Shown: positions 25,334 through 40,791, counted from the first letter of the stretch. The stretch is 64,000 bases of DNA from Paramecium tetraurelia (GCF_000165425.1 NW_001799634.1:291139-355138), one strand, 5' to 3'. The notes: generated by a model not told the origin, from the sequence alone. A program made the numbers and translations.

Positions 25334-26682
25334 TCATTGCGTAGAAACCAACTTCTTCTTCTTTGGTTCATACATCTGCAATTGTTCCTTTTGCCAGATG
25401 AATTGTCTCTGATCTGCTGGAGTCATACGAAGTAAAATATGAGTCTAAATCACAATTGAAATCTTACCCTTCGAGTTTGATGCAGCATAGTTTTACCCTC
25501 TGGATTTTCACTCACCGATTCGTCGTAGTTGAGATTCATCTTGTTCCAAGGGTCAGCCTTGTTCAGAATCAAGAAGTATGCGATGTTATTCTACTTATGG
25601 ATCAAAGCAAGATACAAGGGAGTCCTTCCCACGATGTCCTGAGAATCTGGATCTGCTCCATATTTTAATAAGATCTTGGCAGTAGATTCCAAACCTCTCA
25701 TTGCACACCAATGTAGAGTGGTCATGAGCAAATGATCGTATTCATAAACCAAGTATTTGTTGTCTTCAAGGCATTTGATGATTTCCTTGTCCTGACCCTA
25801 TTTACACAACTGAAAGAAGTGTTTCGACTAGGGGTGTTCAAAGGGTTTATTGGGAAACACTTTGTGCGACAAAAATTCAGCCGTTGTCAATTTCAGCTTC
25901 TCCAAATGTCTCAAATATTGAATCAAAGAGGCTCTGATTGTCTTGTATTTGTGTTTTAGAGGAATGTTTTCAGATGGGAATTTCTGAAAATTGAGTAACC
26001 CTCTTATTTACTTACTTCCGTAGAGTTTGTTCTTGTTATAGAGATGTTATTTACATTAAAATCGTCGATTTCAGAGCAATCCCTGTATCTGGAGAGTTGA
26101 TTGGGACTTGTAAATTGAGTGACCGATGGCTGTTGAGGTTGGGTTTGTTTGGAGAGGATTTCGGACTTGAAATCACTTTTAGTGATGTCACTTACTAGTT
26201 GATATTTGGGATCGATGGATAAGGAATGGAACTTGGTGGTGGTTTAATTTGGACGATAAGTTTAAGATTTAACGATTTGGGATTATTTGGAGAGAATTGT
26301 TGGGATTTTTTTATTCAATTTAACTACAAATCTTTATGGTTTATGATTTAATTGTAATTTTTTTGTTTGCATAATTTAAGAGGCAGTAGGAGTGTGTGTT
26401 TTGGTTGTGCTTTTGCAATAATAATGATTGGAGGAGGGAAGAGTGGGTATTTGTCTGACGTGAGTGTGAATGAATGGAATGTCACACAACAATTGACTTA
26501 GCAAGATGGGATGGTTCTGCACATCTTGATGATTTGGGACAAGCGACTTGAATTTGGTTTTCCTTGGAGTTGTCGGCACTGATCCCTGGATCTTGTCAAG
26601 GTTCAATAGGCGTATATAGTTGGTTTTGGAGAATCTAAATAAGGGAATATGAATACTGGTTTTCAGTCTTGTTTCTTTTCAT
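25334..26682 (-). CDS. Ankyrin-repeat protein
   Basis: The first ~200 residues are basic, Gln/Ser/Thr/Pro-rich and likely disordered (QGSVPTTPRKTKFKSLVPNH). A helical segment follows, then ankyrin repeats: HPQSKHFFQLCKQGQDKEII, LLMTTLHWCAMRGLESTAKI, LLKYGADPDSQDIVGRTPLY and LALIHKQNNIAYFLI. The start is ATG 26682 (MKRNKTENQ) with a 22-nt intron shortly after. A 23-nt intron lies near the C-terminus before THILLRMTPADQRQFIW. The stop is TGA 25334-25336. Ankyrin repeats mediate protein binding; the partner is unknown. Its ATG is only 22 bp from the ATG of the divergent PP1-like gene. Confidence 0.85.
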
Positions 26683-26704
26683 AAAATATTAATATATAAT
26701 AATA
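26683..26704. promoter_or_regulatory. 22-bp divergent gap between two start codons
   Basis: Only 22 bp (AT-only apart from nothing notable) separate the ATG of the ankyrin gene (26682, minus) from that of the PP1-like gene (26705, plus). Promoter elements and 5' UTRs must overlap this gap and probably the coding sequences. The direct observation is the spacing; shared regulation is inference. Confidence 0.6.
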
Positions 26705-27748
26705 ATGGATAAGGACATTGATGTCGACAAGGTTATTTATATCTCCATCATAGATCATAGAGAAGTTGTTGGAAAGCAAAGGAGCTCGCAATGGAAAACC
26801 AGTAAATCTAACCGAAAGTGAAATCAGATCATTATGTGTGAAAAGCAGGGAGATTTTCTTAACTCAACCCATGTTGCTGGAATTGGAAGCACCCATCAAA
26901 ATATGTGGTAAATCGCTCTCATTATATCAAGGTGATATTCATGGACAATACACAGATTTGTTGAGATTATTTGAATATGGGGGATATCCACCTGAAGCTA
27001 ATTATTTATTTCTGGGAGATTACGTCGATAGGGGCAGACAATCCCTAGAAACCATCTGCCTACTACTTGCCTATAAGATTAAATATCCTGAGAATTTCTT
27101 CCTGCTCAGGGGAAATCATGAGTGCTCCTAAATCAATCGTATATACGGATTCTATGATGAATGCAAAAGAAGATATAACATCAAGTTGTGGAAAACCTTC
27201 ACAGATTGTTTCAATTGCTTGCCTGTCTGCGCAGTCATCGACGAAAAGATTATCTGCATGCATGGGGGATTATCACCTGAACTGACAAACTTGGAACAAA
27301 TTCACAGGATTATGAGACCCATTGAAGTTCCAGACACTGGGTTATTGTGTGATTTGTTATGGTCGGATCCTGAAAAAGATATCTAAGGATGGCAAGGTAG
27401 CCTAAATCATCTCCTATTTTAGATAACGAAAGAGGTGTCTCCTTCATCTTTGGAACTGATGTCATATCTAATTTCCTTAAAGAAAAACGACTTGGATCTA
27501 GTCTGCAGAGCTCACCAAGTCGTTGAGGAAGGCTATGAGTTCTTTGCTAAGAGACAATTAGTTACCCTCTTCTCTGCACCTAATTACTGTGGAGAATTTG
27601 ATAATTCAGGTATTTAATAATTCAACCATTTTTAGGAGCACTCATGAGTGTTGATGAAACTTTGATGTGCTCGTTTCAAATACTAAAATCACAGGACAAA
27701 AAAAATGTTCCATAGGCTAGACCAAGAACACCAAAATACGTTAATTGA
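26705..27748 (+). CDS. PP1-type Ser/Thr phosphatase catalytic subunit, with frame anomaly
   Basis: The PPP catalytic core is almost complete: [89 protein letters not shown], then [20 protein letters not shown] and [15 protein letters not shown]. The length suits PP1. Introns of 22 nt (26732-26753), 26 nt (27397-27422) and 26 nt (27610-27635) are clear. Between [10 protein letters not shown] and [11 protein letters not shown] the frame moves by +1 at about 27482. Either an extra base is present, or a 22-nt GT...AG segment (27461-27482) is spliced out with loss of seven family residues. The stop is TGA 27746-27748. Family is certain, integrity is not. Confidence 0.85.
27461..27482 (+). other. 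Ambiguous 22-nt segment: conserved codons or mini-intron
   Basis: The segment starts GTCATATC and ends TTAAAG, so it has intron length and GT...AG ends. It also encodes VISNFLK, which matches the PP1 block before the conserved HDLDL. Keeping it shifts the frame by one base. Removing it restores the frame but deletes those residues. Confidence 0.6.
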
Positions 27749-28173
27749 TATATATTTGAATCATTATATATAACACAATATTTGCACTGTTATTTTCGCA
27801 AATAGGGTGTTAAGATTGAATATACCTAAGCAATTATGTAATAATGTACATCTATCTATGTATCTAATTATTATTACCATCAAAATTATTTAATTTCAAA
27901 GACATTTATTTAATTACTTGATCGGATTGGATAGTTGTTCAATTTTACTTAATAGAGCTTCTTAATTTATATATACATTATAACATCATAAGTATGATCC
28001 ATTTTTTAATTTCTCATAATAATTTTCATTAATATTAATAAATAAGTGTTATTTATTATGGACACACCTCCATAAAATAATTATAAACATAATGTTGATG
28101 ATAATTTCAGACATGATCTATGCTAACGAATCCAAACAAAAACTGGAAGTAAATACTTGATATATTATTAGAA
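27749..28173. other. Intergenic region, no gene seen
   Basis: AT-rich spacer of about 425 bp after the PP1-like gene. No conserved frame on either strand. The right end presumably holds the promoter of the small gene at 28174. Confidence 0.4.
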
Positions 28174-28323
28174 ATGCCTCAAAATCAAAATTAATAGGCT
28201 AAGTAATTTTCAGAGAAGGATCAACTCTAGAAGATATAGAATGAATTGAGAGCACAATTAAAGTTCATTGACGAAACTAATTGGATGTTTGAGGGATTGA
28301 ACAATGCAAATGATAATTTTTGA
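28174..28323 (+). CDS. Small hypothetical protein (49 aa)
   Basis: ATG 28174 to TGA 28321-28323, intronless. It starts MPQNQNQQAKQFSEKDQLQK and ends NWMFEGLNNANDNF. It is a Gln-rich helix using TAA and TAG as Gln several times, which fits local coding style. I do not recognise a family. It may be a genuine short helical protein or a chance frame; the amphipathic middle (LRAQLKFIDETNWMFEG) favours the former. Confidence 0.45.
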
Positions 28324-28674
28324 ATTTTATTACATTGTTAATCCTACTTATAAATTTATACATGTAGTTTTAAATTACAAATAATCTGTAACATAATCTT
28401 TCTTTGTGAAGGAGTGATTTAAATTTGAGATCGCTGTAGTGTTCTGGAATTTGAATAATTAAGAGAAAATAATGAAAAGTCAGTTAATTTATGAAATAGA
28501 TGATAGGAATAAGACTAGACGAATAAATTTTAAATAAATAATGTCGAATTGAATGCCAAAGGAGGTGAGTTGATGAGAGAGAGGGGGAGAACTTTGGGAA
28601 TCGGATGTGAATTGATATATTAGTTCAATATTATAGCAATTTAATAGTAGTTACTTGAATAATTTATATTTTTA
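28324..28674. other. Intergenic region, possible upstream exon
   Basis: About 350 bp. A plus-strand frame around 28471-28550 (MKSQLIYEIDDRNKTRRINF) looks weakly coding but ends at TGA, and no clear intron links it to the next gene. I would treat it as non-coding. Confidence 0.3.
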
Positions 28675-29154
28675 ATGGACTCATTATAAATACAGAAGCA
28701 GCTTATGGTTGAGTAGTTGAATAAGTTGGAATACATGGATAAAATACTGCCTCTGCACAAGGATGAAGTTTAAGCGGAGAAGAAACTGCAAGTGCAGATC
28801 AATAGTCTGAATTTCAAAAGAATAATTGAAGGGCAGGAGAATAACAAATTGATGGCAGAAATAGAGGAGTCGAAGCTAGACGTATAGAAGAGTAGACACA
28901 AAGCCTTCTAGAAATACTTCACCTCATTTATGACAGAGTAAAAACAGTAAAATGTCAATATTCTTGAATTCAATTAAAGTGATTTCGAAGTTTTTCAATA
29001 AATGAAGGAGAGGTAAAGATAGTTGGCATAGGAAGATCTAACAATAGCTAGACAGAAGGAGAAGAGCAATTAGATATTTGAATAGAATCTGATGAAGAAA
29101 TGGGATAGAGTGAGGAAAAGTAGTATATTGAGTTATTCTAAGAATTGCGAATGA
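28675..29154 (+). CDS. Coiled-coil protein, function unknown (159 aa)
   Basis: Intronless frame from ATG 28675 (MDSLQIQKQLMVEQLNKLEY) to TGA 29152-29154. It is almost all charged helix (VQAEKKLQVQINSLNFKRII, MKERQRQLAQEDLTIARQKE) and uses TAA/TAG for Gln often. No family recognised. A helical protein of this kind could be structural or a complex subunit. Confidence 0.65.
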
Positions 29155-29328
29155 TTGGTAGGATGAAACGATTATATGACGAAGTAAAATTGTATGGTAC
29201 AAGTTGTAGAGTGGAGACCTCCATAAAAAGACATGAGGTGATTCAGGAACTGGAACAGATGCTCAACAAACAGAAATCAGCAAATAAGTAAGCCCGATGC
29301 TATAGAAACACAGTAACAATTATAGTCT
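29155..29328 (+). other. Unresolved upstream region of the K+ channel gene
   Basis: A frame from the ATG near 29164 (MKRLYDEVKLYGTSCRVETS, then IKRHEVIQELEQMLNKQKSA) looks coding but is not in the frame of the channel and no intron of normal length joins them. It could be the true N-terminus of the channel after an indel, or chance. Confidence 0.3.
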
Positions 29329-31933
29329 ATGAATAGAGCCATCTCTTTCCTGCCGGATTCGAAATTCAAGAAATATTGGCAATATGTTCTGATGATATTG
29401 TTGATTTACACTGCCTTTATTACTCCCATTCGGTTAGCATTCATAGAAGAATTCAACTTAGTATGGTTTACTTTGGAATTAATAGTAGACATCTTATTTT
29501 TTTTGGACATCTTGATCACTTTCAATACAGCTTATTTCAATGAGGAGGGAGTCCTTATAGTTGATCGTTACCTAGATAGCAAACCAATATCTAAGAACTT
29601 GGTTAATATTCGATTTAATGGCTGTATTTCCTACTGATCAAATCTTTAAGAATGAGGCTCAAAAATTATCCTCAATATTTCAAGTATGCATATTAATTTA
29701 AGACAATATAATAGATTGACCAGATTGCCTCGGATGTATAAATTGATAAGTATTAGTAGAATGTGGTCAACAGTCTAGAATTCACAAGATCATAATGATT
29801 GTTTTTCAGCAATTCAGGATTTGATAAATTTGAATTCCACCACTGTGAGAGTGCTCAAGTTTTTTGGAACTGTTCTTGTATGTGTACATATCATGGGTTG
29901 TCTCTGGTATCTAGTTGCTAAACTGAATGACTTTGGTCCAAACACTTGGGTATATGAATTGGATTTACTGAACAAAAGTGAATATGAATTGTACTTAACC
30001 TCCATCTATTGGGCTGTAGCTACTATTTGCACAGTGGGATTTGGAGACATCCATGCTTTCAATGACAGTAAAGTATAAATGATACATAGCTGAGAGAATT
30101 GTGTGTATATTTTGGATGTTCTTTGGAGTTGGATTCTATTCATTCACAGTTGGTTCACTCTCCACTTTGATGGGTACTTTGGATACCAGAGAATCTCATC
30201 TGCAGAGCAAGATCACTTTCATGGATGAGTTCTGTGAAGAAACCAAATTGTCCCTATAGATGAAACACAAAATCAGGAAGGTCTTGGAATACAATTCGAT
30301 GATTAACATATTCTCATCTGCAGAAGTGGATGAGTTTCTATCCGAAATACCCACCAATCTCAAATATTAAATTGCCCAAGCCATGTATGCTGGTCTCAAA
30401 AATAGAGTCTCCTTCTTTAAGAACAAGGATTCAGTCTTCATCTCCACTCTCATTCCTAAGTTATAACCTTTGAAAATAAATGCTGGAGAATTTGTGTACA
30501 ACAAGGGAGAATATCCTAATTAAGTATATTTCATTGTCAACGGCAGAGTCAATATGGTTATTGGAGTCTATTCAATCACCTTTAAAACATATGTAACAGG
30601 TAGTTATTTTGGGGAAATTGAAATATTTGATAACAGTGCACGCTTTCATTCAGCCAGAGCTGAGTTGGAATGTGAATTGTTGGCCATTGAATAGGATGTA
30701 TTTAAAAAAATATTGCAAGCATTTCCAGAATATTTTGAAGAAATTAAAACAATCTCCTTAGAAAAATTAAAGAGAGAAAAAGAGGCCATTGAAAAACTGT
30801 AGGATTTAACTGGACTCTCATAAACCTCTGAATTCTTTAACAAGAAAAGAACTCAATCCATCTATAAATCAATTAAATAGAGAGAATCCGTGCAATTCAT
30901 AGATTACAGTGAAGAATCAGAATAAGATATGAAATCAATGAGATCCAGCAAATTTGGCTTCTTCAAAAAGAAAACCAATCATTTGATGCCCGAAGAATCT
31001 CTCACTACTCGATTACATACTCAAGAAGATACTTCTTAAAAGAACCTTGTAGCTTCAGATAGTAGCCACAAAAAAAATGAAGAACTTGAAAAAGTAATCA
31101 CTTTGCCCATTCCAGATTAAGTCAAAAGATAGAGTGAACATAAAATTAAATTATATGGAGAAGTACCAAATCCTATTTCACAATTTAACGAAGATACTGA
31201 TTAATCTCAATAACAAAAAAGTATTCAAAGAATCTAAAGTGAAGAACCAACTCGGCCTTCTAAACCTAAATAAGTTAGATATATTAGCCAGAATCTCAGA
31301 TGCAGTCCAAAGAGAAATGACAATCGAAAACCATCCATCTAGATTAATTCCACTAATGAAAATTCAAACTCCGATACTCCATTTATCTCTTCAGTCAGGT
31401 CTAACTTCATCAAACCTTCCATTAAAATTGATGAAGTGTCTCATGAATCAGAAGGGTCAAATAAAAACTCTCCTAAAATGCCCATACTTTCTCAAAATGC
31501 CTTATCTCCTTAGAATTCCCCCAGAAGAAATTCTATACCCTCGAGAGTTCCAAAACCATCTCCTTTTCAAACTCAACAATCTATTTTCAAAGCTGCTAGC
31601 AACCAATATATTGAGGCAAGTAAACTTAAGAATTTGCCCAGATTGGGTGGATTCAGAAGGACATATAGAAAAGAAAGGGAAATCGAAGTCTTAGAAGAAA
31701 CAATTGAAAATGAAGATTATACTTAATTGCAATCAAAATTAGTGGAGTTGTTGGAGAAGATTAAGAAATAGAAGGAAGAATAAAAAACAAAAAAGTAAAA
31801 GATCTAATTCAATATCATAAATCCATTGCCTAAAAGGATTGTTTTGCAATAAAAAGATTCCATTAGTATTTCAGATTTACCAGATGTTGAAAAATAATAA
31901 TTAGATAGTAATAGTAGTGGTATATTAGAATGA
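29329..31933 (+). CDS. Cyclic-nucleotide-binding-domain K+ channel, N-terminal frame anomalies
   Basis: Voltage-gated (CNG/HCN/EAG-like) potassium channel. The S1 region is YWQYVLMILLIYTAFITPIR, then LELIVDILFFLDILITFNTA, WLIFDLMAVFPTDQIF, LTRLPRMYKLISISRM, FFGTVLVCVHIMGCLWYLVA and a pore with TSIYWAVATICTVGFGD (selectivity filter VGFGD). A C-linker and cNMP-binding-like domain follow (NKGEYPNQVYFIVNGRVNMV, GSYFGEIEIF), then a long Ser/Lys/Gln-rich tail. A 22-nt intron lies at 30068-30089. Between about 29551 and 29702 the frame shifts +1 and back. The start is uncertain; ATG 29329 is the first in-frame one. The stop is TGA 31931-31933. The cNMP pocket lacks the usual Arg, so nucleotide binding is doubtful. 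Confidence 0.78.
29551..29575 (+). other. Ambiguous 25-nt segment: conserved codons or mini-intron
   Basis: The segment begins GTCCTTATAG and ends TACCTAG, exactly the commonest Paramecium intron length. It also encodes VLIVDRYL, matching the family's conserved GxLxxDRxxIAxxYLxTW stretch, and the following frame-2 codons give IANQYLRTW. Keeping it leaves a +1 shift at the final G. Removing it restores the frame but loses the conserved residues. Confidence 0.6.
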
Positions 31934-31948
31934 TATCACACATAAATT

Positions 31949-33983
<2,035 letters not shown>

Positions 33984-34002
33984 TCAAAAATTAAATTAAC
34001 TG
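33984..34002. promoter_or_regulatory. 19-bp divergent gap between two start codons
   Basis: The ATG of the SNF1-like kinase (33983, minus) and the ATG of the cGMP-dependent-type kinase (34003, plus) are only 19 bp apart. Both N-termini are well supported by domain frames. Promoter and 5' UTR must lie in this gap and inside coding DNA. Confidence 0.6.
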
Positions 34003-36592
<2,590 letters not shown>

Positions 36593-36713
36593 AAGTATTT
36601 TTTGCACACAACTTTTTTATGAAGAATCTATACAATTAACTCATTAATATCAATAGATACAATATGAAAAATTAATTATTAATTAATGACAATTTATTTT
36701 CATAAACTTTTAG

Positions 36714-38601
36714 ATGCTGAGACTGAGAGATAATATAATTGCTTCCAAAATGAATAAATCATTAAAACTTAAAATAAATAAAAAGTTCTAATCCTTCTAT
36801 TATTAAGTGTTTTTACAATTTAAAAAGGAATTGAGAAAAGTTGGACTTCATTAACCTTCAATATATTTGGATTCATTTTCATTACAATATCCTTCAAGTT
36901 TGTGAAAAAAGCCTCCATGTATTACAAATATTTGCTCTTGGTCATTGTTTTGATATTTAATATGTTTTACCCATTAAATCGCTACATGGGTACACTTCCA
37001 AATCAAGATACTTACTTGGATGGCTACTTCATTTGCCTCGGTTCATTATCGTAAGATATTCATCATACCTATTTAGAATCCTTAATAGTGTGGAGGCTTA
37101 TGCAAAATACATTGTGATGATACCCATTCTAGCATTTAATTTGTACGTAGGGCCTTACACTGAAGCAGTCCTGTGGTCGCAATTCTTGAAGTTTGGGATT
37201 ATGACAGTCATGGACATTCAATTTGGAATACAATAAGAAATTTGTAGAAGGAAATAGTTTTCCAAGTTGAATTGCAATAAAATAATTCAAAATTACTTCA
37301 ACTCCTAAGATTTGTTTGACATCTTCAAGGTGAAATTCGATGAAAATGTTAAGTCTATAAAATTATCATCCCTATTAGAAAAACAAAAGTTTAATGAATT
37401 TTAATAATTAGATTTTAAATAACGAATAAGAAAAATATTAGTTCATCCTAAAAAGTATAACACTGAGATGAATAAGAATAGCTAATAGAATCAATTTTAA
37501 ATGAACAAAATTAATTTGGAAACATTTCTACTATACTACCTAAAAGGAATAAAGCCAAAAGCAGATTTTAAATTATTTGAGTCTTTCAAGAACAAATTGA
37601 AAGTTGATCTTGAAGAAATCTCAGTTAACAATTTAGGATAGAATGAAATTTCTACATTCAACTCCAAGCAAATTGTAATATATAAAATTCATCACTATAA
37701 GACTCCTCAAGCTTTGATAATCTTGAAATAACATTAGATATCCACTAAAATCAAGAAGTTGAAACTCAAACAAGAAAATTATAAGCTCATCATAAAATAC
37801 TTTATTTCCATCTTTAACTCTTCCTTTAAGAAATGCTTAACAATATTGCAAGATTTCAATCAATTTTGTGATATCAATATAACTTCATAGCAATAATTAA
37901 TATTTCGTGAACATCATACTTAATTGAATAAGGCTTGGAATTCATTTAGAAATATGGTAGATTTTATGCAATTATCATGCAATATCAACCCATTGGCAAC
38001 TTTCAATATTCTGCTAATGGTTGAATAGTTAACATAAGCAGTTAAGTATCTGCATCATGATAATCATGATAATGCCGTAGATCTGGAAATTATAAATAAA
38101 TTAAAAAGTTCATTTGTTGTCTCTAATAATGCAAAGATGAAATAACTCTTCTTAAATTTGTTTTACTATATATTAGATCTGAATTATGGAAAGATTTACA
38201 TCATGTTAGAAGAAGAGTAGAATAGCGACGATAATATTATTTACGTAAAGATTAAGTATCAAAGCGAAAGCATTTTTACAAAGTCAGAATTACAAAGTTT
38301 TCCAATCATAAATCCAATGTCCTTTTCAGATTTACAACATAATTCAAAGAGCATCTTAAATTTAGAAATACCCATTAGTATTTGGTTGGTAAGACTTTTA
38401 GGACCAAAAGATAAAATTATAATAAGAAAAATGAAATAGTAATATGAATTAGAATTTTAATTGTATAAAATATTAACTGCTGATATGAGTTTACAACAAT
38501 ATTATAATATAAAACTAGAAAATCAAGTGATATTACAGCAAGACGAATAACCTTTGATCACAAATTGTATTTCTTTATAGCCATGTATAAATGGATAATG
38601 A
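36714..38601 (+). CDS. Degenerate histidine-kinase-like membrane protein
   Basis: The first ~180 residues contain membrane helices (FNIFGFIFITISFKFV, YYKYLLLVIVLIFNMFYPL, YIVMIPILAFNLYVG). The cytosolic part follows the order of a sensor kinase: a helical DHp-like stretch (YKLIIKYFISIFNSSFKKCL) without a recognisable H-box histidine, and an N-box-like KMKQLFLNLFYYILD lacking the Asn doublet. No clear G1/G2 Gly motifs follow. The overall resemblance to the bona fide enzyme at 13404-15592 is inference from order and spacing. A 29-nt intron (starting GTGTTT) is needed near the start, and another join near 37080 is unresolved. The stop is TGA 38599-38601. Confidence 0.6.
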
Positions 38602-38981
38602 CTTTATATTTTCAAAATTAGCATTATTGATAGTCTATCTTCAATCATTTTTTAGTCAAAGAAAAATAAATTCATTACGGATAACTATGAGTTCAAATTC
38701 TTCCTAAAATATAGATTTTTATATATGAATTATTAGAGCTTCATGTTATGTTTAATATGATTTAGAAATAAATTTATTTCTTAATTTTAATATTTCTCTC
38801 TTTTTTTGAAAAATTATTTAAATTAAATATAACAAGAATCTTAGTCAGTTTTGAATTGTAAATACTTTTTTTTTAAATTTTACCTCACCTTAAAATGAAA
38901 GGAAAATAGAATTTTGGATCCAGATTATATGAAATTAGTAGCGTTGTTATTTAAATATTTGATATATTTTTGATAATAAAG
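38602..38981. other. Intergenic region between convergent genes
   Basis: About 380 bp. The frame of the upstream gene stays open for about 50 codons past its TGA (ISIIDSLSSIIFQ...), which is not remarkable where TGA is the only stop. Otherwise AT-rich with no gene seen. Confidence 0.35.
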
Positions 38982-40791
38982 TCATGAATCTACTTTTTAT
39001 ATAGATTTGATTGAGGGAGAAGATTCAGAATCTGAATCATCCTATTATTCAATTTGGGGCATTCTACTTGGGAGGTCGGACAGAAAATGTGTCTATGTAA
39101 CAGGAGAAAAGTTAGTTAAACTTTTGACTTCCTTTCTCATGTTGATCCTAAACAGTTGAATAATATCATCATCTAAGAATTCAACCAAATGTTGGTTAAT
39201 TTGATCATCCTTAAATTTGGCAAGATTGTTGAATGCTGTTTAAGCTTCAATTGCTTTCTCAAGTTCTGATTACTCAGGCTTTAGAATTGAAAAATAGGAT
39301 TGCTTATTACTAGAATGCAAATCTATATTCGGTTTCGGTAGGAAATCAAATAATTTTATTTGGTCTGGGGACAATAAAATCATTTTTAATTTATCAATTT
39401 CTTGCAATTTCTTTACAATGTAAGTAATATCAAGAGAATTATTAATCTTGCTCATTGAATACGAGATCAATTATTACTTTTAACCTCTTGCACAAGGGAT
39501 GTAATCGCAAAAAGATAATTCTAATTTACTATTTCTCTCATCGAAGAATCGTTTGATACTATCCTGCAAGGCATTAATCAAAAACTTATGGTCGTTCTTC
39601 TCTGAATTCCTCCCATTTGTTGTCATTTATCGATTTATCCTCTCTAATTGCGAGGTTTTCAATTGAATTGACTTCAACCTTTATTTAGCAGTACTACTTG
39701 GGTGTATCTTTTGTTACTACTCTTCGTTTTAATTGTTAAGGTTAAAGTTGAATAATTCATTCAAGAGGGTGACTTTATAAGATAATTCGTTTAGGGGAGT
39801 TACAATAAATAAAGCAGCTAAAATGAAGATTTCACATAGACCACCGAAGTCACTTAGACTTTATTGAATTTTGGGATATGAGATTTGATAAATTTATGTC
39901 AAATTATCTAAGTAGAAGCGATATGTCGCATATACTTTTTCATCTTGGGAGTCAAAGTTCTCATATAGATTATTTATCGAAAGAGATTTAGTGGTTTCTA
40001 ATTCTTGCAAGATGTATCCGTGATCTTATTTGACTTCTGTTATTTGGAAGATACCGTTGAATCTTTTGGTGTAATATTAGTTTATAACATTTTTAAATGT
40101 CTTGCCATATAATTGATGGGGTTGGTCAAAGTTCATAGTGTCTGCATAAGTCGATAATGTCTTAATAATGATTTCATCATTTTCTATTAAGGGACATCTA
40201 CTGCTACTTAATTAAATAATAAAATTACGTTTCTTCGCATTGATTAATAGAAACTTCTATATACTTATAATAGTCTGAATCCAAACTACCCTCTATAATT
40301 ACATGTGGAACTGACTCCCAATCAATGCAATATTGAACCAGAGAAGTATTGACAAAATAATCGTGGAGGCCTTCTTGTTTTTAACATTTAATTAGAGGGA
40401 TATTTGTTCTTTCAATATTAGGAGTCATCTTTGAGTTTGTTTTATCTTCAAATATTTGAGACACCAACCACATTGAAACAGTATATGAATCTCCAAGATC
40501 ATAATTTAGAGAACTGATAGTAATCGTGAAATTTTCTTTCGATAAATATATTGGGGGTTGCTGTTGTGAATATGATTGGTTAGTAAGTAAAGTAGGATTG
40601 TCGTGTATTACAAATGACGAAACGATATTGATAAATTGGATTAAAAGCACGGAAATTATCCCCATGGTCATAAAGGTGCCCAGCAAAGTTCTGTGTCCCC
40701 CTTGCTTAAGGAGGAACAAATCGACTGGTTTGACAAAGACGTTAATGTATTTTAGATAGTGAATAGCTTGATCGAATTTTTTTTGATTCAT
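38982..40791 (-). CDS. Two-helix membrane protein, ciliate-type, function unknown
   Basis: ATG 40791 (MNQKKFDQAIHYLKYINVFV). A cytosolic start with KQGGHRTLLGTF precedes the first membrane helix (MTMGIISVLLIQFINIVSSF). About 260 residues of presumably extracellular or lumenal domain with spaced Cys and Asn-Xaa-Ser/Thr follow, then a second helix (GLCEIFILAALFIVTPLNEL). The ~240-residue cytosolic tail is helical and charged, ending in an acidic Ser-rich region. A 22-nt intron lies near 40214-40235. The stop is TGA 38982-38984. Proteins with this topology are frequent in ciliates, but I do not know a function. Confidence 0.75.

Noticed and set aside
28471-28560. Possible upstream exon of the coiled-coil gene at 28675
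   Set aside because: Ends at TGA and no GT...AG mini-intron connects it to the next exon.
38599-38760. Open frame continuing about 50 codons past the TGA of the degenerate histidine kinase, in a leaky UGA-C context
   Set aside because: With TGA as the only stop in AT-rich DNA, frames of this length arise by chance often, and the composition is not clearly coding.
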